64,000 bases of DNA from Hufsiella arboris (GCF_009834875.1 NZ_WVHT01000009.1:1-64000); one strand, 5' to 3'; shown: positions 25,363 through 36,830, numbered from the stretch's first letter. The notes: generated by a model from the letters alone, not told the origin. Numbers and translations are program-made.

Positions 25363-26547
25363 TTAAGCCTTCTGAGGGATAACTGCAGTGAAGCAAGTCT
25401 CATTGTCATCGGAAACGACATCTATCCTGCCGCCATGTGCCCTTGCAATTTCGGATGCTATGTAAAGTCCCAATCCCAATCCTTTATGGCCGGGTTTTAC
25501 ATCACCTCGAACAAATGGCTGAAACAATCGTTCGATATTTTCAGGGGTAATCTTTTTACCCGTATTCGCTATTGAGATTCTAAACTCTCCGCCGGTGGTC
25601 GTCGCCTTTACATTTACTTCACTTTCGGCAGGACTGTAACTAAGTGCATTGCCCAATAAATTTGACAACATTTGTGCTATCCGGGAACTGTCAACATAAA
25701 CAGGGTTGCTAACCTGCAGGTCAGCATCTATCTTACGGGATTGCCATACCAGCTGTAACTCGTCGATTACATGTTTTATAGTCGCCTCCAGCTGATCATC
25801 TTCCCTGCGGTTCAACTGAACCCCCTGCCCTAATCTGCCACTTGCGAAATCCATGATATTGTTAATCAAACCCTTCATCCGGTAAGTGGAGTTATGAATA
25901 ATGTCTGCGAACCGGACCGCGGCGTCATCCAGCGACATCCTTTTTAAAATTTGTACGGCATTATCAATTGCTCCGATGGGGTTACGCAGATCGTGCCCAA
26001 GCACCGCGATAAAAAGCTCACGCAGTTCGGCCATCTGCCGTTCTTCCGAAAGACTTTGTTCCGAACGGCTAACACGTTCAACCGCCTCGAGATGAAAAGC
26101 GATCAGATCAGTGTAAAGCTTAAACATGTTTATGATTTCCTCGTTGTTTAATTTCGCCGGCTTCGGATCAATTGCGCAAAGAGTGCCGAAGAATGTTCCG
26201 TCTTTCCGGAAAATAGGTAAGGAAATATAACTCTGAAAACCGTACATGGCCGGCGTATGATGATTAGCAAATTGCTCATCAAGAGCCACATGATCAATTA
26301 TTACCCCACTGCCCGACTGCCGTATTTCATGACAAATTGTTGTTTCAAGCTTTAACTCTTCGCCGGGTTTCAGACCGAAGTTAATTTCATCGCGTACACT
26401 GCATGCTATCCACTGCTTATCCGTGACGCGTGCGACGGCTGCGAATCCCATACCTGTTGTTCGGCAAATGACGTTTAAAATGGTCGGAACAACCGAAATA
26501 CTGTTAATCGCCTCAATATCGGCGTTTATGTTTTGTTCTTGTTTCAA
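25363..26547 (-). CDS. Soluble GAF-domain sensor histidine kinase
   Basis: The protein has an N-terminal GAF domain (about 15-160; TTGMGFAAVARVTDKQWIAC, TPAMYGFQSYISLPI, GTLCAIDPKP), a coiled-coil link, a HisKA domain with the phosphoacceptor His in LFIAVLGHDLRNPIGAI, and a HATPase_c domain (NLLGNALSYSP, IANTGKKI, GLGLGLYIASEIARAHGG). It has no membrane segment. No ATG gives the full GAF domain; TTG 26547 (MKQEQNINAD) matches the usual family start, while another TTG at 26631 would add 28 unlikely residues. No response regulator is adjacent. The GAF ligand is unknown. Confidence 0.88.
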   Translation of the reverse strand: MKQEQNINADIEAINSISVVPTILNVICRTTGMGFAAVARVTDKQWIACSVRDEINFGLKPGEELKLETTICHEIRQSGSGVIIDHVALDEQFANHHTPAMYGFQSYISLPIFRKDGTFFGTLCAIDPKPAKLNNEEIINMFKLYTDLIAFHLEAVERVSRSEQSLSEERQMAELRELFIAVLGHDLRNPIGAIDNAVQILKRMSLDDAAVRFADIIHNSTYRMKGLINNIMDFASGRLGQGVQLNRREDDQLEATIKHVIDELQLVWQSRKIDADLQVSNPVYVDSSRIAQMLSNLLGNALSYSPAESEVNVKATTTGGEFRISIANTGKKITPENIERLFQPFVRGDVKPGHKGLGLGLYIASEIARAHGGRIDVVSDDNETCFTAVIPQKA

Positions 26548-26658
26548 AAGGGGTACTAAACCAATTATATCTGCTCTAAGATAAATATTTTCGCCGTTCC
26601 AATGAAGGTTTACCCCCTGCAGGTGTAGCAAAGCGGTTATGACAATTATCAGCTATGG

Positions 26659-27387
26659 CTATCTTGTCTTCTCGTAAACCAGGAAATGCTGCATAGGTAA
26701 AAATTCTTTTCGGTCGTAAAGTCTGTAGCCGTTGGCTATCATTTCTTTGTTAAGCTGGCCGACGCTCATTTTATGAAGTTCTTTAATAGCGACATCTGGA
26801 TCCTCAGCCCGGTACTCGAGCAATAACAGCTTACCCGTTGGCTTCAACGCTTTAGACAAGGCCTGCAGCAGCTCATGAGGATATTCCACTTCGTGATAAA
26901 CATCTACCATAATCGCCAGGTCGATGGTATTTTCTGGCAAATTGGGCGAAAACGGTGATCCTTTAATCACCTCTACATTTCGGAAATTACCGGCTTTTTT
27001 GTTATCGTTCAGCATGCGGATAAATTCATCCTGTATCTCGACGGCGTAAACCTTTCCCTGCTGAACCTTTTTAGCGATGCGGAAGGTATAATAGCCGCTC
27101 CCTGCGCCAATGTCTGCAATCACACTATTTTTCGTGATAGGTAGCGAACTGATTGCTTTAGATGTATTCTCTTCCTGGTTCCTGTTATTCCGTTCGAGCC
27201 ATGCGGCGCCGGAGGCATCCATAAAGCGGGCGATCTCCCGGCCCATATAAAACTTGCCAGTGCCGCCGCTTCCCGGGGTATTGTACTGATATACCGAATC
27301 CTTGAAATTTTGTTGTTTCTCTGGGATTTGTCCACAGGCCGCCTGACAGTATATTACAAAAACACAGAGGCTTCTGATCATCTTCAT
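26659..27387 (-). CDS. Putatively exported class I SAM-dependent methyltransferase
   Basis: ATG 27387 overlaps the upstream YdeI stop by 4 bases (ATGA) and gives 242 residues. The N terminus (MKMIRSLCVFVIYCQAACGQ) looks like a signal or lipoprotein peptide. The body is a Rossmann methyltransferase: IADIGAGSGYYTFRIA (SAM motif I), VYAVEIQDEFI, LAIMVDVYHEVEYPHE and GKLLLLEYRAE. Export of a SAM enzyme would be odd since SAM is cytoplasmic, yet this signal-plus-methyltransferase layout also occurs in other Bacteroidota and Proteobacteria as I recall. The substrate is unknown. Confidence 0.8.
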   Translation of the reverse strand: MKMIRSLCVFVIYCQAACGQIPEKQQNFKDSVYQYNTPGSGGTGKFYMGREIARFMDASGAAWLERNNRNQEENTSKAISSLPITKNSVIADIGAGSGYYTFRIAKKVQQGKVYAVEIQDEFIRMLNDNKKAGNFRNVEVIKGSPFSPNLPENTIDLAIMVDVYHEVEYPHELLQALSKALKPTGKLLLLEYRAEDPDVAIKELHKMSVGQLNKEMIANGYRLYDRKEFLPMQHFLVYEKTR

Positions 27388-27989
27388 GATTTTGGTTTCC
27401 ATTCATTAGCCTTGACATTCTGTTCCGCCAGTCTTACCGTTTCTTCGATTCTTTTCTGTCGGGTCGCGGCTTGTTTCGCGTTCAGGATCCATTGCAAAAT
27501 CGCTTTCTTTGAGGACGCTGAAAATGCATCCCAGTTAGCGTTAGCGGTTTTGTTTAACGATAGCAACTTAGCCAGATCAGCTGGCAGAGCTAAGTTATCA
27601 ACCTCTTCTAAGGCTGTCCAGGTACCGGTTTGTTTAGCAAGTTTTATCATTTCCATCCCGGCATCTGTCATCAGGCCTTTTTTAATCAGCTGCTCCACAC
27701 GTTCTTTGTTCACCTTGCTCCACTTACTTGCAGGTTTACGTTTGGCAAATGACAGGTAAAAACTTTGATCGTCGCGTTTGTTGGCTTTACTGTCAATCCA
27801 GCCGTAGCAAAGGGCTTCCTCCACAGCTTCCGGGTAATATACGCTGGGTACGCCGGATTCCTTTTTATAGATTACCAACCATACAAAGCTTTCCGAGCGA
27901 CAATGCTCGTCCAGCCATTTTCGCCAATCAGCCCTGGATGCAGCTTCTATCGCACGCTGATCTTTGTACGTTTGCATCTGATGAATCAT
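27384..27989 (-). CDS. YdeI/OmpD-associated family protein
   Basis: The 201-residue protein has the YdeI pattern: WRKWLDEHCRSESFVWLVIY, the YYPEAVEEALCYGWIDSKAN block, FYLSFAKRKPASKWSKVN, and a helical C terminus ending in WDAFSASSKKAILQWI with the basic AKQAATRQKRIEET motif. The family is cytoplasmic; function is not settled. It starts just after the ankyrin gene stop and overlaps the methyltransferase gene by 4 bases, so the three form an operon. Confidence 0.88.
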   Translation of the reverse strand: MIHQMQTYKDQRAIEAASRADWRKWLDEHCRSESFVWLVIYKKESGVPSVYYPEAVEEALCYGWIDSKANKRDDQSFYLSFAKRKPASKWSKVNKERVEQLIKKGLMTDAGMEMIKLAKQTGTWTALEEVDNLALPADLAKLLSLNKTANANWDAFSASSKKAILQWILNAKQAATRQKRIEETVRLAEQNVKANEWKPKS

Positions 27990-28463
27990 TTATGTCGTCA
28001 GCAATTCCAACCCTTCCACATTTCCCTGTTGCACCGCCAGATCCATAGCTGTTAGCCCCCGGCTTTCCCTCACGTATTTATCGGCGCCATGCTTTATCAG
28101 AATTTTCACCAGGGCGTTTCGGCCGAACATCGTAGCAAACATCAAAGCCGTACCTCCGTTGCCATGCTGCAAATTCAGATCAGCACCGTTTTCTATCAGC
28201 AGTTCTGCGATTTCCGGATAGCCTTTAAAGCAGACACCCATCAAGGCGGTATTGCCACCGGCATCCTGGGCGTTAACATCCGCACCGGCGTAGAGCAGCA
28301 TTCGGGTCGCTTCAAGCTGTCCGTTGTAGGCAGCAATGATCAGCGGTGTATATCCTTTCTGATCGCGAATGTTTAATCCAGTTTTTTGTTCAATAAGTTC
28401 TTTTAAAAGTTCGAGATCGCCCGTCCGGGAAGCGTTGAATAGTGAATTCTCTTGTTCGTTCAT
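27990..28463 (-). CDS. Ankyrin-repeat protein
   Basis: The 157-residue protein is made of four to five ankyrin repeats (GYTPLIIAAYNGQLEATRML, GNTALMGVCFKGYPEIAELL, GGTALMFATMFGRNALVKIL, GLTAMDLAVQQGNVEGLELL), each about 33 residues. No signal peptide is visible. Ankyrin genes next to catalase genes are a known arrangement (AnkB is needed for full KatB activity in Pseudomonas), and katG is 1.1 kb upstream here on the same strand. A truncated second copy of this gene's start lies between the two. It heads the operon with the YdeI and methyltransferase genes. Confidence 0.92.
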   Translation of the reverse strand: MNEQENSLFNASRTGDLELLKELIEQKTGLNIRDQKGYTPLIIAAYNGQLEATRMLLYAGADVNAQDAGGNTALMGVCFKGYPEIAELLIENGADLNLQHGNGGTALMFATMFGRNALVKILIKHGADKYVRESRGLTAMDLAVQQGNVEGLELLTT

Positions 28464-28912
28464 AGTATGAGTAAAGGGTTATTGATCTGTTCAAATAACT
28501 CAAATACACAGATATGGTTTCATTTCGAGCTGACCCGGTACCAGGTTTGGCAAAAAATGAACATAGTTGATCAATGTATTGGAACTAGCTGCGGGATTTG
28601 CTTATTGAAATTTGTACGAGGATAATAGTCAGGATTTGAAACGTGCCTTAGTGTGCTTTTGGCAATTCGAGAAATTTGCTTAAACGAATGAGTACGATTT
28701 GGAAACGTGCGGCAGGTTCTTTTCGGCAAATGTAGTCCTTCTCCGCGTTTCAATTTTTGTGAACGCTCCGTATGGATTGACGGGGGGCTGCAACAAAAAT
28801 TTCCTCTTCGATCAGGTTTATTGCACTCAAGCCTGCGTTTCATCGGTGAAAGGGATCGTGCTGTTCCGCAAAATAGTAGTAATATTCCAACGGTTATAAA
28901 CCCGATATAAGT
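28452..28912 (-). repeat. Duplicated upstream region of the ankyrin gene, unit 1
   Basis: Unit 1 runs from the ankyrin start codon upstream. It matches unit 2 (29057-29412) in the start region (CATAGTATGA, TTATTGATCTGTTCAAATA), in a middle block (AATAGTC/TAG...TTTGAAACGTGC) and in a near-identical block of about 100 bases at its far end. It is longer than unit 2 because of an internal insertion that repeats the ACGTGCGGCAG block. Confidence 0.75.
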
Positions 28913-29030
28913 GAAAAGCTTTAAAGATGCACGAACATTCGGCTACCTGTAACAATCACTTTAAGCTTGCAACGTTAGCGGGACTATCGGAACCGACCAG
29001 CACAGGAACCTGCTTTCCAAAAATTAAAAC
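28812..29030 (-). repeat. Dispersed degenerate repeat, copy A
   Basis: This element shares blocks with 32066-32187 and 45058-45285: TTTATTGCACTCA, GATATAAGTGAAAAGCTTTAAAG, CACTTTAAGCTTGCA, GGGACTATCGGAA and CTGCTTTCCAAAAA. Read on the minus strand, copies A and D keep one reading frame with the ending SDSPANxASLK and a stop, suggesting a decayed gene end. It abuts the truncated ankyrin start. Confidence 0.65.
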
Positions 29031-29069
29031 TCATACATCTACAAATAATGAGTTGCCTTGTTGGTTCAT
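29031..29069 (-). pseudogene. Truncated second copy of the ankyrin gene start
   Basis: ATG 29069 reads MNQQGNSLFVDV and a stop. The first nine codons match the intact ankyrin gene (MNEQENSLF) at protein and DNA level, then sequence switches to the dispersed repeat. The copy is clearly broken after about ten codons. Confidence 0.7.
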
Positions 29070-29412
29070 AGTATGATAAGGATTATTGATCTGTTCAAAT
29101 ACTTCTATTAAACAGTTATGGTTTCGTTTCTGGTTGATTCCGTCAATAACAGATAATAGCTGTTGAGAATTACTTATAAAAATCGCACGCAGAAATAATA
29201 GTTAGATTTGAAAACGTGCGGCAGTGTATTTTGGCAATTGCAGTCCTGCCATCCGTTACAAGTCCTCACTCCACCGCACCTCCATAGCTTCGTTCCGGGC
29301 TTTGCACTGTTGTCAGGTTTATTGCACTCAAGCCTGCGTTTCATCGGTGAAAGGGATCGTGCTGTTTGGCAAATAGTAGTAATATTCCAACGGTTATAAA
29401 CCCGATATAAGT
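29057..29412 (-). repeat. Duplicated upstream region of the ankyrin gene, unit 2
   Basis: This unit pairs with 28452-28912. The last 100 bases (29313-29412) are nearly identical to 28812-28912 (TTTATTGCACTCAAGCCTGC ... CGGTTATAAACCCGATATAA), with a few substitutions and one indel. Small frames inside both units are repeat-derived and are not called as genes. Confidence 0.75.
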
Positions 29413-29491
29413 TCACGCAAATAGTTAATCTAACCATCTGCGTTTGCTCTTCAACCCTTTCATTTTCGCCAGACACAAAGCTTCATAAAAC

Positions 29492-29523
29492 AAAAAACCG
29501 CCCCATATCGAAATATGAGACGG
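29492..29523 (-). terminator. Intrinsic terminator of katG
   Basis: On the minus strand GCCGTCTCATAT, a TTCG loop and ATATGGGGCGG form an imperfect stem followed by TTTTTT. It lies 33 bases after the katG stop. Confidence 0.8.
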
Positions 29524-29555
29524 CTTTCTTATTTTATGCCTCAATGAGAATGAAC

Positions 29556-31907
<2,352 letters not shown>

Positions 31908-31962
31908 TTATAAAATTAGAACATTAAGGAATCAATTACCAATCAATTAATTTTATAAGAGG

Positions 31963-31977
31963 ATAGTTTTAAACTAT
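31963..31977. promoter_or_regulatory. OxyR-type motif upstream of katG
   Basis: ATAGTTTTAAACTAT fits the OxyR dyad ATAG-N7-CTAT exactly and is a perfect inverted repeat apart from its central base. It lies 137 bases upstream of katG. A second dyad at the usual 22-base phase is not clear, so only half of the classical tetramer site is seen. Confidence 0.45.
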
Positions 31978-32065
31978 TGTGTCTGAAAGTATTTATAGTT
32001 GTGTTCTATAGACAATCAGGAGTGTTTCGAATAGTTTGATTGTAAAGGGTTATTCATTTCTGTCG

Positions 32066-32187
32066 CGTTTATTACACTCAGGCCTGCCTTTAATCGGGCA
32101 AAAGAAGGAACTGTGCTATTAGACAAAATAGAAGCAATGTCTTAAAAGGTTGTAAAGCCGACATATCGAAAAGCTTTAAAGGTGCAC
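32066..32187 (-). repeat. Dispersed degenerate repeat, copy C (upstream of katG)
   Basis: This shares, in order, TTTATTACACTCAGGCCTGC, CATTTAATCGG-like, GTGCTATTAGACAAAATAG, TTGTAAAGCCGACATAT and GAAAAGCTTTAAAGGTGCAC with the copies at 28.8 and 29.3 kb, but is more diverged. The surrounding 31827-32331 spacer has no gene. Confidence 0.55.
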
Positions 32188-32331
32188 CTCCGCGAAACGA
32201 CGCGAAATATTAAATAACAAGGAAACAAACCATAATTAATGCGGGTTTATGAGCCATTGCTGCACTGGTGATTCGTTCGCCTGCTTGAGTAATTATGGCA
32301 ACAAATAATACAATTCAAACTCAAAGCAAAA

Positions 32332-32676
32332 ATGGACAAACAACAAATATTAGTTAAAAAGAGCCTGAAAGAGATTAGCGACAAGGTTGACCAATCCTAT
32401 GACAATTTTATTCTTGAAAATGTAAATGACCATTGTTTACGTATGGCAGTTATGCAGGGAGAATACCGATGGCATTACCATAAAAACACCGACGAGTTAT
32501 TTATTGTGCTGGAAGGCGAGCTGAAAATTGAAATAAAAGACAGTGATACTGTGTTCTTAAAACCGGGTGAGTTTATTAAAATCCCCGCTAACACTATTCA
32601 CAAAACAAGCGTTGCTTCGAGAACGGTAAATCTATGTTTTGAGCGAAATGCAGAAGATACGGTTTTTGTTGATTAA
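32332..32676 (+). CDS. Small cupin-domain protein
   Basis: The 114-residue protein is a single cupin: YRWHYHKNTDELFIVLEGEL (motif 1 with His, His, Glu) and LKPGEFIKIPANTIHKT (motif 2 with His). The three His and one Glu are the usual metal ligands. Stand-alone mini-cupins of this type have many roles; none can be assigned. Cytoplasmic. Confidence 0.88.
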   Translation: MDKQQILVKKSLKEISDKVDQSYDNFILENVNDHCLRMAVMQGEYRWHYHKNTDELFIVLEGELKIEIKDSDTVFLKPGEFIKIPANTIHKTSVASRTVNLCFERNAEDTVFVD

Positions 32677-32771
32677 AGCCTTATTTTTTCATTTCTTGTA
32701 GTAGCTTCGTTTGTTATTGGGCTAGAGTTGTCAAGGCTAAAACCATTTTTTGTTCCTATATAAGTAAAACG

Positions 32772-33218
32772 ATGTTCTCAACAAAAAACGATTCCGTAAC
32801 GCTGGAAATGATATTCCGGGTTCCTATTGAAAAGGTTTGGCAAGCGTGGACCGATCCCAGGCTATTGTTGCTTTGGTTTGGCTCGGACCCAAATGGCAAG
32901 GGTTTAAAAGCTGAGCTCGACGTGCGTCCCGGAGGATCATTTGAAATAACTTTTCGCGACTCCAATAATACCGAGCATACCTGTTTTGGTGTTTACTCAG
33001 ATGTAAACAAATTCAGCCATCTTGCCTTCAGCTGGACCTGGAAAAGTGAACCGGGAGTCGAATCATCCGTCACTGTCGAACTAAGTTCCGATGGAGATAA
33101 TACAAGAATGCATTTTAGGCATGCTGACCTCGGTTTTTCGTCTGCTCATGATTACCAGGAAGGCTGGAAAACTACTTTTCAAAAGCTCGAAAAGGTTCTG
33201 ACAAACGACCGCCTTTGA
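32772..33218 (+). CDS. SRPBCC/AHSA1-family protein
   Basis: The 148-residue protein has the START-like AHSA1 pattern: FRVPIEKVWQAWTDPRLLLLWF, LDVRPGGSFEITFRD, HLAFSWTWKSEP, VTVELSSDGDNTRMHFRHAD and GWKTTFQKLE near the end. These small proteins bind hydrophobic ligands; function is unassigned. A second paralogue follows at 33.3 kb. Confidence 0.88.
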   Translation: MFSTKNDSVTLEMIFRVPIEKVWQAWTDPRLLLLWFGSDPNGKGLKAELDVRPGGSFEITFRDSNNTEHTCFGVYSDVNKFSHLAFSWTWKSEPGVESSVTVELSSDGDNTRMHFRHADLGFSSAHDYQEGWKTTFQKLEKVLTNDRL

Positions 33219-33322
33219 TCTCCGCTTGCCCTGCTGCCTAGATAATAAAACTGATACATTTTAATTCAGGCAAATATGCTGTAGATTAGCATTAATCACC
33301 CCCCAATTAATACCTGAAGAAA

Positions 33323-33802
33323 ATGGAACAGCCAAAAATTGCTCCTACAAACAAAGGAATTAGTATTAAAAAAACGCTGAACGCAGCTATCGATTTGGTT
33401 TGGGAAGTATGGACAAATCCTGGGCATATCGCAAATTGGTGGGGACCAACAGGATTTACCAGTACCATTCATAAGATGGAAGTAATAGCAGGTGGCGAAT
33501 GGCGTTTGACCATGCACGGCGCCGACGGAAAAAAATACCCTAACAGAAGTGTTTTCAAAGAAATTATTCTGTTTGAGAAAATCGTCTTTGATCACTTTAA
33601 CCCTAATTATGTTGCCACGATTGTTTTTACGTCAAAAGAAAACGAAACGTTAATCGAATGGACAATGGAATTTGAAACAGCTGAACTATTTGAAACCGTG
33701 GTTAAAGTTTTCAAAGCCGATGAAGGTTTAAACCAAAGTGTAGAAAAGCTGGAAGGCTACCTTTCTAAACTATTGCGTCAGTCTGCAATGGAAGACTCCT
33801 AG
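33323..33802 (+). CDS. SRPBCC/AHSA1-family protein
   Basis: The 159-residue protein shows the same fold as its upstream neighbour (LNAAIDLVWEVWTNPGHIAN followed by WWGP, MEVIAGGEWRLTMHGADGK, IEWTMEFETAE, LEGYLSKLL), in the more common TNPxHIxxWWGP variant. It is a distant paralogue of the 32.8 kb gene. The methyltransferase gene follows immediately, probably in the same unit. Confidence 0.9.
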   Translation: MEQPKIAPTNKGISIKKTLNAAIDLVWEVWTNPGHIANWWGPTGFTSTIHKMEVIAGGEWRLTMHGADGKKYPNRSVFKEIILFEKIVFDHFNPNYVATIVFTSKENETLIEWTMEFETAELFETVVKVFKADEGLNQSVEKLEGYLSKLLRQSAMEDS

Positions 33803-33830
33803 TGTGAAAGCAAATCAACGCAGAACCACT

Positions 33831-34400
33831 ATGGGAAAAATTAAAAAACCACATCTGCATCCTGTTGAAAAATCCGGATCGCTGGAAAACATCTTCCGCT
33901 ATAAGCTGCAAAATCCCCAAAAAATATTGGCTCGATATATTAAACCGGGAATGACTGTATTGGACTTCGGTTGCGGCCCCGGCTTCTTTACAATTGCCAT
34001 AGCCGGCTTACTTAAAAATTCAGGAAAGATTATCGCCGCCGACTTACAATCTGGAATGCTTGAACAACTACGGTTAAAAATTAATGCTACAACCTTTAAA
34101 GATATTATTCAAGTCCATCAAACCCAAGAGCATACTCTTAACTTAACCGGAAAAGTAAACTTTGCAGTAGCGTTCTATTCTTTTCACGAGGTGGCTTACC
34201 TTGACAATATCATCGATGAAATCAAATCATTACTACAACCCGATGGAAAAATTTTCATCGCTGAACAAAGATTTCATGTTCCAAAGTCATCGTTTAACGC
34301 TATAGTAGATAAAATCAAAGAATATGGTTTCGAAATTACAGAAAGGCCAAAAGTCTTTTTTAGCCGCGCAGTCGTCATGAAATTGATAGAACAACATTAG
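33831..34400 (+). CDS. Class I SAM-dependent methyltransferase
   Basis: ATG 33831 gives 189 residues (MGKIKKPHLHPVEKSG); a GTG at 33804, one base after the upstream stop, would add nine residues. Motifs: MTVLDFGCGPGFFTIAIAG (SAM-binding), GKIIAADLQSGMLEQL, VAFYSFHEVAYLDN and PDGKIFIAEQRFHV. It is a Methyltransf_11/25-type enzyme with unknown substrate. It is linked to the two SRPBCC genes. Confidence 0.85.
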   Translation: MGKIKKPHLHPVEKSGSLENIFRYKLQNPQKILARYIKPGMTVLDFGCGPGFFTIAIAGLLKNSGKIIAADLQSGMLEQLRLKINATTFKDIIQVHQTQEHTLNLTGKVNFAVAFYSFHEVAYLDNIIDEIKSLLQPDGKIFIAEQRFHVPKSSFNAIVDKIKEYGFEITERPKVFFSRAVVMKLIEQH

Positions 34401-34436
34401 CCTTTACAGCAATAAAAAATATCACCAGAGAGCTAG

Positions 34437-36830
34437 CTACTCACTGCGCAAACTCTTCACCGGATTGGCTATCGCCGCTTTAATCGATTGAAAGCTGATA
34501 GTAACGAGCGCAATAAATACCGACAGCAGTGCGATAAAACCAAATACCAGCCAGCTAACCTCGATACGATAGGCAAAACCCTGCAGCCATTTGTTTACTG
34601 CCATCCACGCAAGCGGCCATGCGATGATATTAGCTATCATCACCAGTTTAATAAAATTCCCGGCCAGCATCATTACGATATTTTCAACCGAAGCGCCAAG
34701 CACTTTTCGCACACCGATTTCCTTCACCCGTTTTTCAGCCGAGAAGGAAGCCAGGCCGAATAAACCTAAACATGAAATGAAAATTGCCAGGCCAGCAAGC
34801 AGGCCCACGATTTTGCTTACCTGGTTATCGGCACGGTAAACTTCTTCAAAATGATCGTCTAAAAATTGATATTCAAAAGGAAATTCCGGGTTTATTGCCG
34901 CCCATTTGCTTTTCATCATCGACAGGGCATCATTAGCCTTACCTCCGCGAATTTTCACAGACATGTAACGGAAACCCCAGTCGGAGCGGTTAACCATAAA
35001 CATCGTTTCAATGGGATAATGCAGGGAATTAAAATTGAAATTTTTCGCAACACCGGTTATTGTTCCGGTCGAGTCGCCGCCGAAACGCTGGCCTATTAGT
35101 GAATTAACCGTCGCCTTCGGATGATCTTTAAGCAACTCTTTGGCAAGCGCTTCATTAATGATATATTCACGCCCGTTGGCGTTTTTATCTGCCGAGAAGT
35201 TCTTTCCTGAAATCAATTTTATTCCGTATAAATTCAGATAATCATGATCTACAACCAATTGCGTAGTAGCCATTTCCCGCAATGGATTGTCCTTATATTT
35301 AAATTGAACGCCGGTTTGGTCAAGATGACTTCCTAGATTATCGATTGATCCGGTTACGCCGGAAACCATGGAATTACCCTGAAATTCCTGTTTTAGTCGA
35401 TCGTAATTACGTGAAGTCATACCGTCAAGCGTTATAATAACGACCTGGTCGCGACTAAAGCCCGGATCCTGCTGTTTCATATATAATAATTGTCTGACAA
35501 CAAAAATGGTAGCGATCATCAGGAATATCGCACTGGCGAATTGTCCGATAACTAAAACGTTTCGCAGCGTACTTTTACCTTTCCCGGTGTCGATAGAGCC
35601 TTTAAGTACTTTAGCGGGTTTTACAGCCGATAAAAACAAGGAAGGGTAAATTCCGGAAAACACGCCAACAACTACAGCGCCGGATAAAGCAATCAGGATA
35701 AACGAAGGATCGTTAAGAGATAACTTTAGCGAACGCTCGCTAAGCTGGTTGATGTAAGGTAAAACCAAGGCAACGAGCCCGACTGCCAAAACCAGGCCTA
35801 TTAATGACAGGATGATTGTTTCGCCCAGAAACTGTACAACCAGCTGCAACCTGAACGCACCGATCGATTTACGCACACCTACTTCGCGTGCTCGATCTGC
35901 GGAACGGGCTGTAGATAAATTCATAAAGTTGATACAGGCAATTGCCAATACAATGCAGGCAATTATGGTAAAAAGACTGGTAGTTTTTTTATCGAACTTT
36001 TGATGATTAAGGTAATCCAACCCAATATCTGCGGAATTAGCATGAACCTCTTTAAACGGAAGAAGAAACAATTCATAAAATTTCCAACCGTCACCATTCA
36101 AATGTCTTTTAAGATAGGCCGGAAATTTCTTTTCCAGGGCGGCAGCATCAGTACCCTCCTTCAGATCGAAGTAAGTATTCAACCAATTACCTCCCCAGCT
36201 GTACATCCAACTTTTATAGATAGAGCTGAAACTGTAAATCCCGTCAAACTGCAGCTGCGAGTTTTGCGGAACGTTTGCCAGAACTCCCGTTACAATAAAA
36301 CTTACCGTATCGGTTCCGTAATGCGTGATCGTTTTTCCCATCGGATCCGTTTTGCCAAAAAGTTTTTCGGCTGTTTTATGTGTCAGAAGGATGCTGTTAG
36401 GCTTATTGAGTGCTGTTTTGCGGTCTCCTTTTAAAAGCGGAAAATCGAACAGCTCTAGGAAAGTTGAGTCGACAGCAAACACCTGCGGGAGAAATAGACG
36501 TTCATCTTTGTAGGTGATTTGATATTTATCATCCCATTTAACCCTTGAAAAATTCTTTATTTCGGGAAACTCGCTCTTGATCGTCGGCCCCATTGGATAC
36601 ATGGATAACGCCACTTTTTGAGAAGCCAGCATACCCGGAAACTTTTGTACCTCGTTTAACCGGTAGATATTTTTTGTATGAAAACTGTCGAAGCTCTTTT
36701 CGTACGAAACAAATAGAAATATTACAATGCAGGCGGCCATTCCGACGGCCAGGCCAATAATATTAATAGCAGAAAAGACTTTGTTTTTACGGATGTTCCG
36801 CAAAGCGATTTTAAAGTAGTTTTTTAACAT
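34437..36830 (-). CDS. ABC transporter permease with MacB-type periplasmic domains
   Basis: The 797-residue protein has the duplicated MacB_PCD-FtsX layout of Bacteroidota permeases: an N-terminal helix (MLKNYFKIALRNIRKNKVFS, AINIIGLAVGMAACIVIFLF), a periplasmic domain (about 45-280), three helices, then KPAKVLKG, a second periplasmic domain and a final FtsX block (GLFGLASFSAEKRVKEIGVR, KVLGASVENIVMML). No ATPase is adjacent. Such proteins act in efflux or lipoprotein release; here the substrate is unknown. Confidence 0.92.
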   Translation of the reverse strand: MLKNYFKIALRNIRKNKVFSAINIIGLAVGMAACIVIFLFVSYEKSFDSFHTKNIYRLNEVQKFPGMLASQKVALSMYPMGPTIKSEFPEIKNFSRVKWDDKYQITYKDERLFLPQVFAVDSTFLELFDFPLLKGDRKTALNKPNSILLTHKTAEKLFGKTDPMGKTITHYGTDTVSFIVTGVLANVPQNSQLQFDGIYSFSSIYKSWMYSWGGNWLNTYFDLKEGTDAAALEKKFPAYLKRHLNGDGWKFYELFLLPFKEVHANSADIGLDYLNHQKFDKKTTSLFTIIACIVLAIACINFMNLSTARSADRAREVGVRKSIGAFRLQLVVQFLGETIILSLIGLVLAVGLVALVLPYINQLSERSLKLSLNDPSFILIALSGAVVVGVFSGIYPSLFLSAVKPAKVLKGSIDTGKGKSTLRNVLVIGQFASAIFLMIATIFVVRQLLYMKQQDPGFSRDQVVIITLDGMTSRNYDRLKQEFQGNSMVSGVTGSIDNLGSHLDQTGVQFKYKDNPLREMATTQLVVDHDYLNLYGIKLISGKNFSADKNANGREYIINEALAKELLKDHPKATVNSLIGQRFGGDSTGTITGVAKNFNFNSLHYPIETMFMVNRSDWGFRYMSVKIRGGKANDALSMMKSKWAAINPEFPFEYQFLDDHFEEVYRADNQVSKIVGLLAGLAIFISCLGLFGLASFSAEKRVKEIGVRKVLGASVENIVMMLAGNFIKLVMIANIIAWPLAWMAVNKWLQGFAYRIEVSWLVFGFIALLSVFIALVTISFQSIKAAIANPVKSLRSE

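Noticed and set aside
28571-28843. 90-codon minus-strand frame (and a similar 100-codon frame at 29174-29476)
   Set aside because: Both are translations of the duplicated repeat, share the same RRLECNKPD string, and have no start context; treated as repeats.
36000-36434. 144-codon plus-strand frame
   Set aside because: Lies wholly inside the permease gene on the opposite strand.
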